From Xanthostigma xanthostigma (Eukaryota > Arthropoda > Insecta > Raphidioptera > Raphidiidae), in the NCBI GenBank assembly GCA_963575645.1, contig OY754464.1:62656948-62720947 (forward strand): 64,000 nt of DNA. The letters are read 5' to 3'. The position numbers were made by a program, and so were the translations under genes. A model generated the notes under the pieces. The model searched no databases, had not been told where the DNA came from, and was given only the letters and a program-made list of their open reading frames with translations. Every line of letters begins with the position of its first letter. Position 1 is the first letter of the stretch. Below, one piece after another: positions 44,317 through 55,644 of the stretch.

Positions 44317-44687
44317 CCAAGCTTGTATTTGCAACTTACTGATTCAAGTTATTATTGTATATTTTATTAGACACAAATAGTACACTTTTGTACAGCTTTT
44401 GAGGCACTTAAGATAGCCTAAACAGAAGTGTTTAAGTACTGTATATATAAATTCATTTCTGTTGGAGACCACTTGATTTCTTCCCTGCTCAGGAGATATT
44501 TCATTATTTAGCGACCTCCTTGGAGAGGAGGTAGAAGACGCCCCTCCCTCTGAAAATCGGCTGGATCCGCCCCTGATAGATGCGAATCACTAAAAAGATC
44601 TGTTTTTTCTATCTCTAAACCGGATGATTTTGTGAAAGCAGTGAAGCACTCTCTTTGGTGAAGCATAACAAAGTTCTATAAATAATA

Positions 44688-44937
44688 TCAAATACACTCA
44701 CTCATGCTTTTCCTGTCTAAAGTACGATGTTTGTCCGGTCCACCGACATCGGTCCCAGTATCACCGCGAGTCGGACACCAGCTGCAGGTAAGAAATCGGT
44801 AGCACTCGCGTCTGAAGCTCATGGCGTAGCTACCGTAGACCAATGGATTCATGCAGCTATTCGACACAGCCATTATGAACAATGCGTCCTGCAATCGGGC
44901 GTCCACTTTCATAGCGCTCTCTCGATCAAACATGTAC
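44688..44937 (-). CDS. last exon of a peptide-type rhodopsin-family GPCR
   Basis: A good acceptor (TTGTCAATGTTCAG) precedes 44937, and the frame runs to TGA at 44690-44688. It reads DARLQDALFIMAVSNSCMNP, LVYGSYAMSFRRECYRFLTC, then a polar tail ending KSMSECI. This is transmembrane helix 7 with the NPxxY motif (NPLVY), the FRRECYRF helix 8 and palmitoylatable cysteines. The style resembles insect neuropeptide receptors (AKH, corazonin, ACP or CCAP receptor relatives), but I cannot choose among them. Such receptors couple to G proteins at the plasma membrane. Helices 1-6 must lie upstream (higher coordinates or beyond the window); I did not find them. Nothing in the sequence suggests it is a pseudogene. 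Confidence 0.75.
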
Positions 44938-45006
44938 CTGAACATTGACAACATTTTATTTGCTCCGTCATTTCATTGAAATCTATTGAATTGCTTTGCC
45001 TATAAA

Positions 45007-45660
45007 TCCTAACTAATATTAAAAATGCGAACGTGAGTTTGTTTGTTTGTTCAGCTGGACAGATTTCGATAAATTTGGCAAGAAGATAGATTGCGTTCCG
45101 AGGAAGGACATAGGGCACCTTTTGTCTAAAAAAACTGAAGGGAGTGAAATAGGGGATGACATTATTGTTTGTTTGTTTGTTATGCTTTCACGCGTAAACC
45201 GCTGGACAGATTTCGATAAAATTTGGCAAGGAGATAAATTACAATTGCTAATTATTAAATTTCCAACTACAGCATATTTTTTTTCACTGAATTAATGAAA
45301 GCATAATATTAAACGATTTTATCGTCATAATATTTTAGAAGGCTTTATATATAAGAAAAATTTAAATATCACTGTCAGGACTTGAACCCGAAACAACCAA
45401 TTTCGCGTTGGCTGAGTGCCCACGACAGTTAATTTTTGATTTCTCTCATATATAGCACAATGCACTACAGAATTAACTACCTGCGAGAGCTATTTTAATA
45501 CAACATTACAAGAATGTTGACTTTTTCATTTTAGCCGGACATGCTTTTAGTTTTAAACTACAACCGAGAGAAAGAGGAGATAGATTGCTGGCGAAAACAT
45601 CAAAGAGTATAAACATTGTTTTTTAAAGTCATTGCGTGCAGAGCCGTAGGTAGCAGCTAG
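45007..45660 (+). mobile_element. non-autonomous Helitron
   Basis: It begins A/TCCTAACTAATATTAAAAAT with a (GTTT)n tract and ends GTAGGTAGCAGCTAG/T. A minus-strand tRNA-like patch (about 45377-45434, with GGGTTCAAGTCC) lies in the middle. No Rep/helicase. Confidence 0.75.
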
Positions 45661-45876
45661 TTATTTATAAATACATCTAAACTTTGTATCTTATGCGTTG
45701 TTAAATGTTTTTCATTGCTGGAAAATGTTGATTTGTAAATTAATTTATATTTAGTCTCAAATTTGTATCCGGCTGTGATTGGACTATTATATAAGATATC
45801 TTTCGGAACCTAGTGGGACGTGAGCGAAGCTAATTACAATGAGTAGTAGAAAATGAATAATATGTCTGCATATTAG

Positions 45877-46274
45877 CAGGACCAGATTAATTCTATGTGC
45901 CGCCCTGGGACACCGTGAAAAATTCCGGCGCATGACCTAGAAATCCTACATAAAATGAGGTAAAGGTTCGGTATACAATTTTCAAACTAATAAAATGATT
46001 CATTTATGTCAAAAATCTTTTTTTAATGGGATAATTAGACAAGAAATATTCTTTTTCGTATTAAAAATCATCAATTGACAAACAAAACGACTGCTCATCA
46101 ATATTTTCAGAAGAAAACGCGCGTGACTGAAAAAAAATGTATTTATGAATGTTTTCAACACGGTCACACTTTTCGAAGAATTTTCTATATCACGAAAAAT
46201 GTTTTTTCCCCACGTTTCAAATTTCGCCGCACGGGACACTAGCCCCTACTGCCCCTAGTGTAAATCCAGCGTTG
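45877..46274. mobile_element. hAT-type MITE
   Basis: The ends are CAGGACCAGATTAATTC and the complement of CAACGCTGGATTTACAC, flanked by CATATTAG (45869-45876) and CATATTTG (46275-46282), an 8-bp duplication with one change. Confidence 0.7.
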
Positions 46275-46282
46275 CATATTTG

Positions 46283-47100
46283 GTATAAATTGTGTCTCTC
46301 TTTTGCTAATAAAACGAAAAACCAATAAAATTAATATAACTACCTTCTACTTGCATGTACTGGAATAATATTGTTGATTTAAATGTTTTGTTTATTTAAT
46401 TTCGTAATCAGAATAAACCTAAAACAAATATATCAATAAAAAAAGCTCAAGTCGCAGTGCCACACCCTACACCGTTAATATAGTATATTTGCTAATAAAA
46501 GCATTGTCGCTTTAAAATGTGAACTTCAAATTATTTTTGGGCAAAATAAAAAATGTAACCATTTAATACATCTCTCAAATTAATACTTTTTTTCTTAATT
46601 GTAATACTATTATCTATCCAAAATCTGCATCAAATTAAACCCTTCTGTAAGTTAATCCGTAATCAAAAACTAGTGTTTTTATAAAATGTTAGCAACACAT
46701 TTCAATCTTTACTGAAGGGTTAAATTTCAATTTTAAAATGATTCCGAGAACTTTTTTCCGCATTTTTGATAAAAATATTTTTGATGCCCTTAAAATCATC
46801 ATTCAAATAGTTTTAATGATTTCACTTTAAATAGGCTTCGTGGGATGATGGATTAAAATATGTGGACCTTTCGTCACAAACAACTCTTTCGAAAGTTATT
46901 ACTCGCACATATGCCTATGTATACAATATACATATACCTACATTATATTTATTATACATATAAATATCTATATTAATAATTTCGTCGTAGGGTAGATTTA
47001 ATTGAAATCTATACAAAAATTATTAAGCATAGAAGATATTAATTTCGAATCGACAACATATAACTTCTAAATTTTAATACTCACGGTATTACGGTAATAA
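46283..47100. other. intergenic DNA, nothing recognised
   Basis: No gene or complete repeat was resolved. Confidence 0.4.
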
Positions 47101-47103
47101 TAA

Positions 47104-47473
47104 CAGTAGAACCTCGATAATTCGAAAACCTACAAAACTCGAAAAAATGTTTTTTCCATTCCTTTCAAGCTTCAAAACCTCCATTAATCGAAATCTAAAC
47201 CCTCTAATAAGTCGAAATAATCAATGAGTTCCTACAAGCCATCTCGGTACATATTTTTCTTCCATAACTCGAAAAAATAAATTGGACCTCTGTATCTCGA
47301 ACATAGCAATGTTTTGTTACTCAAAATTAGTTAAAATGAATTTTAACCTCTACAAATCGCATAAATATTTCCTTACAAAATGCGTCTAAGTCGAAATCCT
47401 TCATAAGTCGAAAACTCTATAACTCGAATTTTTCGGCATCTCCCTTAAAGTTCGACTTACAGAGGGTCTACTG
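47104..47473. mobile_element. pogo-type MITE (GTCGAA-rich), copy 2
   Basis: The ends are CAGTAGAACCTCGATAATTC and the complement of CAGTAGACCCTCTGTAAGTC. Internal ATAAATTGGACCTCTGTATC and related blocks are shared with copy 1 at 24122-24467. Confidence 0.75.
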
Positions 47474-47582
47474 TAACAATAAATGACTATTATTTCATAT
47501 ACACAGGCCAACTTGCTTCCTGTCTCTGTAAATAAAACAGTAAACTTTCGAATGCTGGTTTATTCACTAAGTCGTCGAGAAA

Positions 47583-47700
47583 TAATAATAATAATAATCT
47601 TTATTAAGTAGTACAGATTAGTGCACTAAAAGGCGAGGTTCAGCCACAGGCTGCTTTTTAACCTACTTGATTGAAATCTATCACAAATTATTATTCTCTT
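47583..47700 (-). mobile_element. LINE 3' end with (AAT)n tail
   Basis: The minus strand runs through GCACTAAT-type sequence and AAAGATTATTATTATTATTA at its 3' end. It shares GCACYAAAAGGCGA with 15766-15870. No coding part remains. Confidence 0.5.
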
Positions 47701-48412
47701 TGTCATAAAATATAAGTACTCAATTTACTATTTCTTTGTTAGTAATTTAATTACCGACATATTAATAACAAGCAATTTAAACTGCAATTTCTCTAACTGC
47801 AATTTAAAAATTGTATTCGCATAGAATTTGATCCGAACAAAAGAGCTAGTATATATATAAGCATATCCAAAATGCTGTCAAATAGTTCAGGGTGTCCCAG
47901 TCCTAGGACCCGCCATCCGACCGACACCAATAGTGTATGTGCCATATGGAATATACCCTAAAAATAGCGGTTGGTCCCGCGTCATTGTCATTGAATTTTT
48001 CGTTTGTCCAGGGATTGGCAGCTAATTCAGCAGAAATAATTTATTTCAAAGTACCTCATAAAATATGAATTATGAACGTATTTTTTGTTGTGAATTTGTA
48101 AGGCTTCAAAAAGAGAACAGTTGAATCTGAAACGCTATTGCGATCAGCGCAGTGGCGCGATCAAAGGATTTATAAATTTACAAGCGGTCCGGTTAGGCTT
48201 TGCCCGAATTTATAGATTGTCACTGTTTTTTCGTCGACTTGCAAAATTGATCTTCACGAAAAACGCTTTTATTTAAACGCGATAATATATAGCCTGTATC
48301 CATCCTGAAGGTCCATTCTAAATATTGGTGAAAAAAAATTTGAAATCGGATGAGTAGTTTCGGGGATTGCCTCCTACATCCAAACTTATAAACTTTACCT
48401 CTTTATAATATT
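47701..48412. other. intergenic DNA ending in a Helitron-like 5' end (minus strand)
   Basis: The stretch 48290-48412 read on the minus strand (ATAATATTATAAAGAGGTAA, then ATCCCCGAAACTACTCATCC) resembles another Helitron 5' region. Its 3' end was not found. A block with GGTGTCCCAGTCCTAGGACC near 47890 is unidentified. Confidence 0.35.
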
Positions 48413-48778
48413 ATAGCGGTCCGTCCCGTTTCACCCGAGTACGATAGATAAATATAATTCTGCAAAATGTATTTCGTTTGTGGCCCGGCGTCTGAATTAA
48501 TAGCTTTGAGCAAATTGCAAGTTCTAACAGATGTCGCTATTTGGTACTAAACAGTGTTGTTTGTTTGCTTCTTCTAGTTCAGAAGCAAACAAATAGATGT
48601 CGTTATGTGTTACTAAATAAGAAAATACCAACATTTTGTACAAAATATTTTATAACAACTATTCTATAGCTAAGTTGCACAAAGAAAGACATATTTACAA
48701 AATTTCATTAAAATCTGTTCAGTGGTTTCGGAGATTAGCGCGGCCAAAATTGTGACACGGGAATTTTATATGTATAGA
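48413..48778 (-). mobile_element. short Helitron-like element on minus strand
   Basis: The minus strand begins A/TCTATACATATAAAATTCCC and ends GGACGGACCGCTAT, preceded by the palindrome-like ACTCGGGTGA. The last bases are CTAT rather than CTAG, a one-base departure. Confidence 0.6.
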
Positions 48779-49795
48779 TTACAAAATACGACTAATATGC
48801 TTTATGAAAAATAAAATAGATGGACTTTACTTGTATTAGCAAAAATAATACCTTTTGAGTTTAGAAATCGGTATCTTTGTTAGGTACTGGGTTAGAAAAC
48901 CGATAGGGGAACACAACTTGCCACATGTAGTGAGTTGTTACATAGTCTCTACACAACCCCCCATCCCCCTTCCCTGGCACACACAACACTGTTATTAAAA
49001 GTTATTATAAATACTGACCCTGAAACATGGGGAAATATCAAATAATCATATTATAGTTCTAACTAACATCGCATGAAGCTACGAAATTTCCTGAGGCTGT
49101 TTAACATTGTGGTATATTCTTCAGTTCTGATGTAAGATATTTTAGAAGGCATTCAGTTTAGACTAACACTTGTTTTTACAGAAAATTCCCAAAAATAAAG
49201 TAATTTTTCTGAATCTGTCGAAGAAAACAATGTGCGTGTGACACCTTTATAAAGTACCTATCTTTATGAAACACCCGGTATTAAACAAGTTTGTGTTTCT
49301 TTTCAGTTAAAACAATGATAATGAAATTGGCCAAGAGTGTGTTGGACACACATGATATGACTTCGTAGTGTTCGTATGACGTATTTATGAGCTAATTATT
49401 TTATTGGTCGCAATCGTTGCTTGACAAATATCATACCCTAACCTAAAAATGTGTCATTGCAATTTGTTGATACTGTTTTGTGGATAACTTTAAAAAGAAG
49501 TAGAGTATGTGTTATTATTATTAGAACTATTAAAATCACTAGGGCCTTTCAAAAAACCAAGTAGTTCTAACAAATATTGACATCTACACTTGTGACATCA
49601 GACGTTTTTTTTTAAACTTTGATATAGTTTTAGTTCTTAACTCCGCTTATTGATAGGAATATGATAGTCATATAAAAAGTACTGTAAGGTTATGATCAGT
49701 TGAATTCCTACAGCTTGTTAATATGTCTTGTTCAAAAAGTTATCGTTGAAAGTATATTTATAAAGTTTTACTCTCTGGATTTTTTTTTTAGATAT
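48779..49795. other. intergenic DNA, nothing recognised
   Basis: No gene or complete repeat was resolved. Confidence 0.4.
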
Positions 49796-50785
49796 TTTAA
49801 TCAAAGGATTGTATAGAGTTGAGGGGGGGACACATTATTACCGACTTTAAAAGCTTATATCTCGGGAAATATTTACCTATAAGGAAACAAAGTCTTAAAG
49901 AACTGTTATTGCATTTTTAAAGACCTGTTCAACGATACCCCACGCAATGGAGTGCGCGAAAATACAAATTTTCAATCGTCAGTACTAATAATGGAAAGCT
50001 GCCTCTAAATTTTAATTTTCCGATATAAAAAAGTCAATTATTTTTTTCAAAATCGTCTCAATTTTCGAAAATCTAGTTTTCGTCAGATCTCGACATTTTG
50101 AGGTCCTAAGAAGCTATTCTGACTATTTTGACGATGCTGTCTGTAAGGCTGTATGTGTATGTATGTAAACCTCTTATTACTTTTGAACGGAGTGTCCGAT
50201 TGAAACGCGGTTTGCTGCATCTGATGTGACTTTGCTGAACTTAGATTTCCTGAAAATTTGAAATGAATTGGCCTAATAGATTTTGAGAATTCTCAAAAAT
50301 ACAAGTTTCAAAATTTTTTAGAAATTTGTTTTTTTTTGAATATTTTCTAAACTACTAAACCGATTAATTCCAAAATCTAATGAACTCTTTTCCTCAAAAA
50401 ACTGCGTCGATTTCCGCAAATCGCATCAAAATCGGTTCATTTGTTCACGACATATCCTGAACGAAATATTCATAAGAAAGTGTTTTTTTTTTTTTTACTC
50501 GAAGAGCTAAAAAATAAACTTCTTTTTGTGTTTTATATATTTTTGAGCGTTTTGAACTCGAAAATAGTGGGAAGTTTCTGGGTCAAACTTCTTTTCAATT
50601 TTTTTTTTATAATTTCATTGCAAAGTTGTATGGCGGTTCACATAAGACATCTGTCTATAAAATTTCATCCGAATCGATGGAAAGATGGCCGAGTTATAAA
50701 ATTGTGACATACGGACAGAGAGACGAATGGAAATGACGAAATTATAAGGGTTCCGTTTTTTTACCATTTATCTACGGAACCCTAA
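49796..50785 (-). mobile_element. dispersed repeat with AGGGTTCCGT end, copy 2
   Basis: The minus strand starts TTAGGGTTCCGTAGATAAAT and then CGGAACCCTTATAATTTCGT. It matches the split repeat at 25694-27830, including TTTCGCGCACTCCATTGCGT and GAACAGGTCTTTAAAAATGC. It shows the uninterrupted order. Frames inside are unsupported. Class unknown. Confidence 0.6.
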
Positions 50786-51035
50786 TAAATGAACTGTCGT
50801 TACAAATAGAACTACTATAAATTATTTTATTACTCATGCGGGAAAAGTGGTATCTTTGTGGTATCTTTACGCATGCTGTTACGGTTGAAAAGTAGCTATT
50901 TTCATTTGCGTGCGGAAACTTTATTTGTCGCACTGAAATTATTGTTTGCCGCACGCAAATTCAGATAAAAAAAAACAAAATAATAACGATGTTAATGTCA
51001 ACGAAACAAACTGTCATTTGAAACAGATTTGAGGT

Positions 51036-51165
51036 TAAAATTTTCGATTATGGACTTTTATTCTTGACAATTTTAACAATTTTAACTGAATTTTCAACTT
51101 TCTAACGATTTAATTTTAGTTTTTATTACTTCTAATTTCTTTTTTTAATTCGTAATAAAATTTTA
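51036..51165. mobile_element. internal fragment of the GGAGGTTGA TTAA family
   Basis: ATGGACTTTTATTCTTGACA, AATTTTAACTGAATTTT and the following AT-rich block match 55282-55400 and, in reverse, 24840-24950. Both termini are absent. Confidence 0.6.
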
Positions 51166-51399
51166 ATTCCAATTTAATTTAATTCGTAATAAAAAATAGT
51201 ATGTACAACTCGTGCGGCATTGTCGCACTAGTTGCACAATATACTATTTCAATACTACAAAACATAACAGAGGCGATGAGGATTGGATACAAGAAACAAT
51301 GTCTGGAAATGAAAACTCTGCTGATACTTCAACTTCGAATTGGTTCTTCAACTCTGTCAGTTTGACGATGAAAGTATTAACTGGGAAACGTAGAAAATG

Positions 51400-52405
51400 A
51401 AATTTGAAAACTACTTCGTGGTTGAGAAAATAAGTAATGAAAATTACAAAATAAGATTTCTTCTAAATTCATTTGATTCAAGCGCTCTTGAAATGCTAAT
51501 TTCAACATGCCAACCTAACAAACCTACAGCTTTTAACACTTTCTAAAATCAAAGTCGACAGAGAGATTTTTTTTTTGTTAAAAACAACGACTAAACCTGA
51601 TTTATTAAAGAATATATTATACAAAATTTGATCTGAGAATTTAAATACCTAATACATTTTGATATTAAGAATGTATGACGAGTATCTCCAATTTTTTATC
51701 TTATTTCTTAAAAATATTTGTAGGTAATAAGTATCTAAAATTACATCGGTTTACTAACTCGTGTAAAAAAATTACGAAATTAACATGATCTCTTATGGGA
51801 AAATCGCGCATTAATAGTTTAATACTTGGAAAATACATATAATAGTGAAAAATTAATAATTTTTAGAATATCTCAGTTAGGTACATATAAGAAGCTCCAT
51901 TCAAAATTTTACTATTGTCACCGTTGAAAATCATGAGAAAAAATGTATTATTTGTGAAAAGTACCAAACACAGGGTATTTTACAAAATGCGAGTTCACAC
52001 TTGACAACAGCGCACTCATGGAGCGTAGAGTTTATGAACATTTTACCAATAACTACCGTTTACTTTTGACAAATAACCAATGAACTTAAAAGGTTTAATT
52101 ACTGTTGATGTTTAATTGCCGTTGATGTTTATTTACTGTTGATGTTTAATTACCTACTTATTATTATTATACTATTTAATTACTGCTTAATTACTGTTCA
52201 CCTGCAACGCTGTCACGATATCTCCCATGCTACTTTCTCACTCATTCGCACACGTATTGCTGTCTAACAAATTGTACCAAAATAAAAGTTTCTGTACAAT
52301 TTGACGTTGTTGCTACCATAATGTATTATGCTCTGTATATACATCATACATTCTTAAACGTAGGCAAACTGCATTAAATAATAATAAATAAAACAAAATT
52401 TAATA
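51400..52405. other. intergenic DNA, nothing recognised
   Basis: Apart from a local GTTGATGTTTAATTRCYG repetition near 52105-52155, nothing was recognised. Confidence 0.35.
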
Positions 52406-52407
52406 TA

Positions 52408-52700
52408 CCACGTTTTTAAAACGAACTTTTTTCTTTACAGACAGCTTTTAACTTGTAGAATTTGAAACGAAAAATGTGGGGCCCATTATTCGTTTTATCT
52501 CATAAATAGATTTTCTCATTGACAGCTACTCTCTACACTAGACGCTGATGACCTCAGCTGTTGAGCGTCTATAATTCACAATCTCACTCTCTACACTTCT
52601 TATATATAACTGTCGCATGCACCCCACGTTTTTCGTTTCAAATCCTACAAGTTAAAACTCTGTCTGTGAAGAAATTATTTTATGCGTTTTAAAAACGTGG
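52408..52700. mobile_element. palindromic MITE, CCACGTTTT family copy 2
   Basis: The ends CCACGTTTTTAAAACG and its complement are flanked by TA (52406-52407, 52701-52702). Arms share AACTTGTAGAATTTGAAACG-like blocks with the copy at 12428-12650. A mini-retroposon (52540-52585) is inserted near the centre. Confidence 0.75.
52540..52585 (+). mobile_element. mini-retroposon, copy 2 (46 nt)
   Basis: It has the same AGACGCT stem, GATGACCTCAGCTGTTG loop and AGCGTCT stem as 33645-33711, then ATAATTCACAATCTC. The flanking direct repeat is ACTCTCTACACT (52528-52539, 52586-52597), 12 bp. The related palindromic copy at 12428-12650 lacks the insert, giving an empty-site comparison. The tail is only two to three TC units. 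Confidence 0.8.
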
Positions 52701-52767
52701 TATAATACGACCTTTGCAATCAGTTTAAAAAAAAGTTAAAAGCACATCTCGTAGGAACTGTGCCTTA

Positions 52768-52927
52768 TAATATCTCAGATATATTTTGATTTTTCATCTA
52801 ATTGTTTTGACGACTGTATCCATATTTGGCTCTACAAATAAAGAACTATTCTATTCTATTCTATTCTATTCTATTCTATTAGCACGACGCGACGCTCTAA
52901 CCAACTGAGCTAGGGGACGATTGTTGT
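52768..52927 (-). mobile_element. SINE-like retroposon with tRNA 5' half and (AATAG)n
   Basis: It is bracketed by ACTGTGCCTTA (52757-52767, 52928-52938). On the minus strand the head contains CCCCTAGCTCAGTTGGTTAG, a tRNA 5' half with an A box, followed by AGCGTCGCGTCGTGCT and the AATAG microsatellite. No B box is visible. An alternative reading is a plus-strand LINE 3' end, with AATAAAGAACTATT before the CTATT repeats. Confidence 0.45.
52846..52880. repeat. (CTATT)7 microsatellite
   Basis: Seven perfect CTATT units inside the SINE-like unit. Confidence 0.9.
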
Positions 52928-53217
52928 ACTGTGCCTTACAACGGTAAACAAGTAAGAATGAATTAGATAATATATTATGTATCCATTAAGTTATTAATTT
53001 TTTATAGCCTCCATTATATTCTTCTTTTTTTGTATTTTCTTGTATTGTCATCTAAATCTGAATTTTGCTTAAAAATTCAAGTCTCTATTTCATCACGAAA
53101 TTGGCTTAAAATCAATTACAAAGTTCTACTCGCAAGACGACATTCAAGAAAGCGAGTTAATAAAAACGTGGTGAAATAGGCCAATTTCAATTTCCATAAA
53201 TCATTTAAGGGCAAATG

Positions 53218-53484
53218 AGACAAGGTGCAAATGTAACAATACATGTGCCAAATATCCGTTATAATTTTATAAACACGAAAGGCTTTGTAGACTGTCCAAA
53301 ACCAGCTGCTGCACATAGCTTTTGCGAATTTCCGGGTAGCTTCTCTAGCTTATTAGATACGAAAAATCACGCCCAAAGCATATTAGCGTTTCTCCACTTA
53401 TCAGGCTTGTACGAGTCAAAATTGACTGATTTTATAACGACAATGATAGTGATGTGTTTATTTCTATGGTTGTTCGAAACTTGA
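53218..53484 (+). CDS. unrecognised 89-residue frame with C-terminal hydrophobic segment
   Basis: From the ATG at 53218 (context GCAAATGA) the frame encodes NVTIHVPNIRYNFINTKGF, then DCPKPAAAHSFCEFPGSF and, at the end, LTDFITTMIVMCLFLWLFET. The last 20 residues could be a membrane segment or tail anchor. Two cysteines and a PKPAAA stretch suggest constrained protein rather than random AT-rich translation. No signal peptide is present at this ATG, so it may be an internal or terminal exon of a spliced gene; a weak TTTAAG acceptor lies just before it. I do not recognise a family. It could also be a chance frame. Confidence 0.35.
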   Translation, partial: RQGANVTIHVPNIRYNFINTKGFVDCPKPAAAHSFCEFPGSFSSLLDTKNHAQSILAFLHLSGLYESKLTDFITTMIVMCLFLWLFET

Positions 53485-54947
53485 AAGTAAAAATATTTTG
53501 CAAATTAAATTATTTTAATATAAGGATGCGCATAGAGATCGCCGAGTGGCCCAGCTCCACGGATGGATGACAATTTCAGATCCTCTCAGGAACCATTTTT
53601 CCGGAATTTATTACATTTATTATCAAACCATGGGAATTATTAATAACATCAAATTTTATCTATACAGATAAGTGTATATGTGTATATTTATTTAGACCCC
53701 CCGCCCAAAAGAAAAACAAAAAAACAAAAACATTTGAGCATCAACTTAAAGTTATTATTAGCACTTACAGTATGTATAAAGTTATAAAGGTAAGTATATA
53801 AATATTTTATAGTAAAATGTAATTTAATATGGTACGAGAGAAGAGTGGTACCAGGTAAGTATTTAAATTTTCATCGAACATAAGTAGTAATTATTTATTC
53901 GGTTCATTTGTTTCATTCCTCCGAATAAATAGCAATAATTCAATTCACCAAGCATAATTATGTTTACTGCAGTTATAATACTTGCCACGGATCTAAAATA
54001 TTTGGAAGTTAGTCACAAACAGCGTCGCAAAGGCACATTTTAGAACCGTTGAGACCCCCACCACCTCCCAGCTACCTGCACTGAATGTGCGCTCGTCGGT
54101 GATTGACCGTGATCGCTCGTTGCCTTTGTCAATTGTCGCTTTCCTGCTTTAAAGTACAGTCGAGTACGCTATTGTCAAGTTGTTATTGTTATTTTAGTTT
54201 TGTTGAGTTGCGAGTTTGTAGTTTTTCAACAGACTGTACAAGCGGAAGCCCGCATTCGCATCTAACTTATACGAGCTTTTTATATTCGTGGCGCGTGTTA
54301 TATAAATCTATTCAGTCCAAATTCTCGGGTATAAATATTTATTCGACTGAGAAAATAATAATGGCCGCCACATAGATCATAATACTGTACCTATAATAAC
54401 CGTGCAGTTGCTCTTGTAAATATATTTATGTGTTGTTTATTAGCCTCTTGTGAAGTGTATAGTTGCAAAACAATAAAGTTAGTAGAAGTTTTGTGTGCAA
54501 TTGGGGTAGGATAAAACATTTTTTTAATGAAACTTTTGCCTTATGACTTATTCACATCTGAACTAGGTATATAACATTATAATCTAAGGACAGGCTACAA
54601 AGATAAGTAGAGTACCTACTTATTATTCAGAAAAGAATTCTTCGCTTAATTTTCAAGCTAGCCCCCCGGGATCAAATAAATCAACTTTTAAGAAAAAGAA
54701 AATACTTCCTGTAATTAATCTTGACATTTACAACTTCGTTTTATTTGCATAAAAAATAACAATAGGCATGTCAGAGATACACTACAAGAAATCGTGTTGA
54801 CATAATATATTATGAGGAAAAAAACAATATTATTCAAGGAACACCAAGAGCCCGGTATGTTCATCACTGCTGTATAATAAACTATCCAACTATATTAAAA
54901 TAATAGACAATTTTAGTACATTTTCAATATCAGTAGAATTATTTCTA
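53485..54947. other. intergenic DNA with a GC-richer patch
   Basis: 54030-54380 is less AT-rich and contains GTTATATAAATC followed by TTCAGTCC, which may be promoter- or LTR-like. No matching copy or gene was found. Nothing else was recognised. Confidence 0.3.
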
Positions 54948-54951
54948 TTAA

Positions 54952-55644
54952 GGATGTTGAGGCGTTAAAAAAATCTGAAATAAAGTTTTTTTAGTACATT
55001 TTTGTATGACAAAATTTTCTGTAAAAAATCCAAAATAATTAAGAGCTTTATAAAGTTAAAAATTAGAAAAAACTTTTGCATGTAATCTTATGGAAAATAT
55101 GTCAACCTAACATGCAAACGGTATATTTTAATTTTTTATAAATAACCAAATAATGTCAAAAATTCCGAAAACTAACTATGTAAAGCATCGATGCCTTACG
55201 CATATTTTTTTAATATTTTTAACAATTTAATTACGAGACTTTAAATCAATAAAAACATTATTATACCTTAGCACTTTTCGGTTATGGACTTTTATTCTTG
55301 ACAATTTTAACAATTTTAACTGAATTTTTAGCTTTTTAATGATTTAATTTTAATTTTTATTACTTTTAAATTCTTTTTTTAATTATTTAATCCAAAAAAT
55401 ATGTAAAATCCAGATATTTACATAAATATTTTTTAACCTAACTTTGTACAAAATTTTCAAAAGCTAGTCCATTAAGTAAAATACTGAAATAATTAATTAA
55501 TAATAAAAAATGATTTATTTATGCCTTTATGACAATAATTTATTGGTATCATCGACTTATAACCTTTTGTAAAAATTTATTTTGGAAAAGTTCCGTTTTA
55601 GAATTCGACTTACTTTTGATTGGAACTGTAACGCATCAACCTCC
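54952..55644. mobile_element. TTAA-flanked element (GGAGGTTGA ends), copy 2, inverted
   Basis: It is flanked by TTAA (54948-54951, 55645-55648). The ends are GGATGTTGAGGCGTT and the complement of GGAGGTTGATGCGTTACA. It shares its whole layout with 24562-25282 in the opposite orientation. Confidence 0.8.

Noticed and set aside
44560..44580. hAT right end (GGATCCGCCCCTG)
   Set aside because: No matching left terminus or 8-bp duplication was found nearby, so no element is called.
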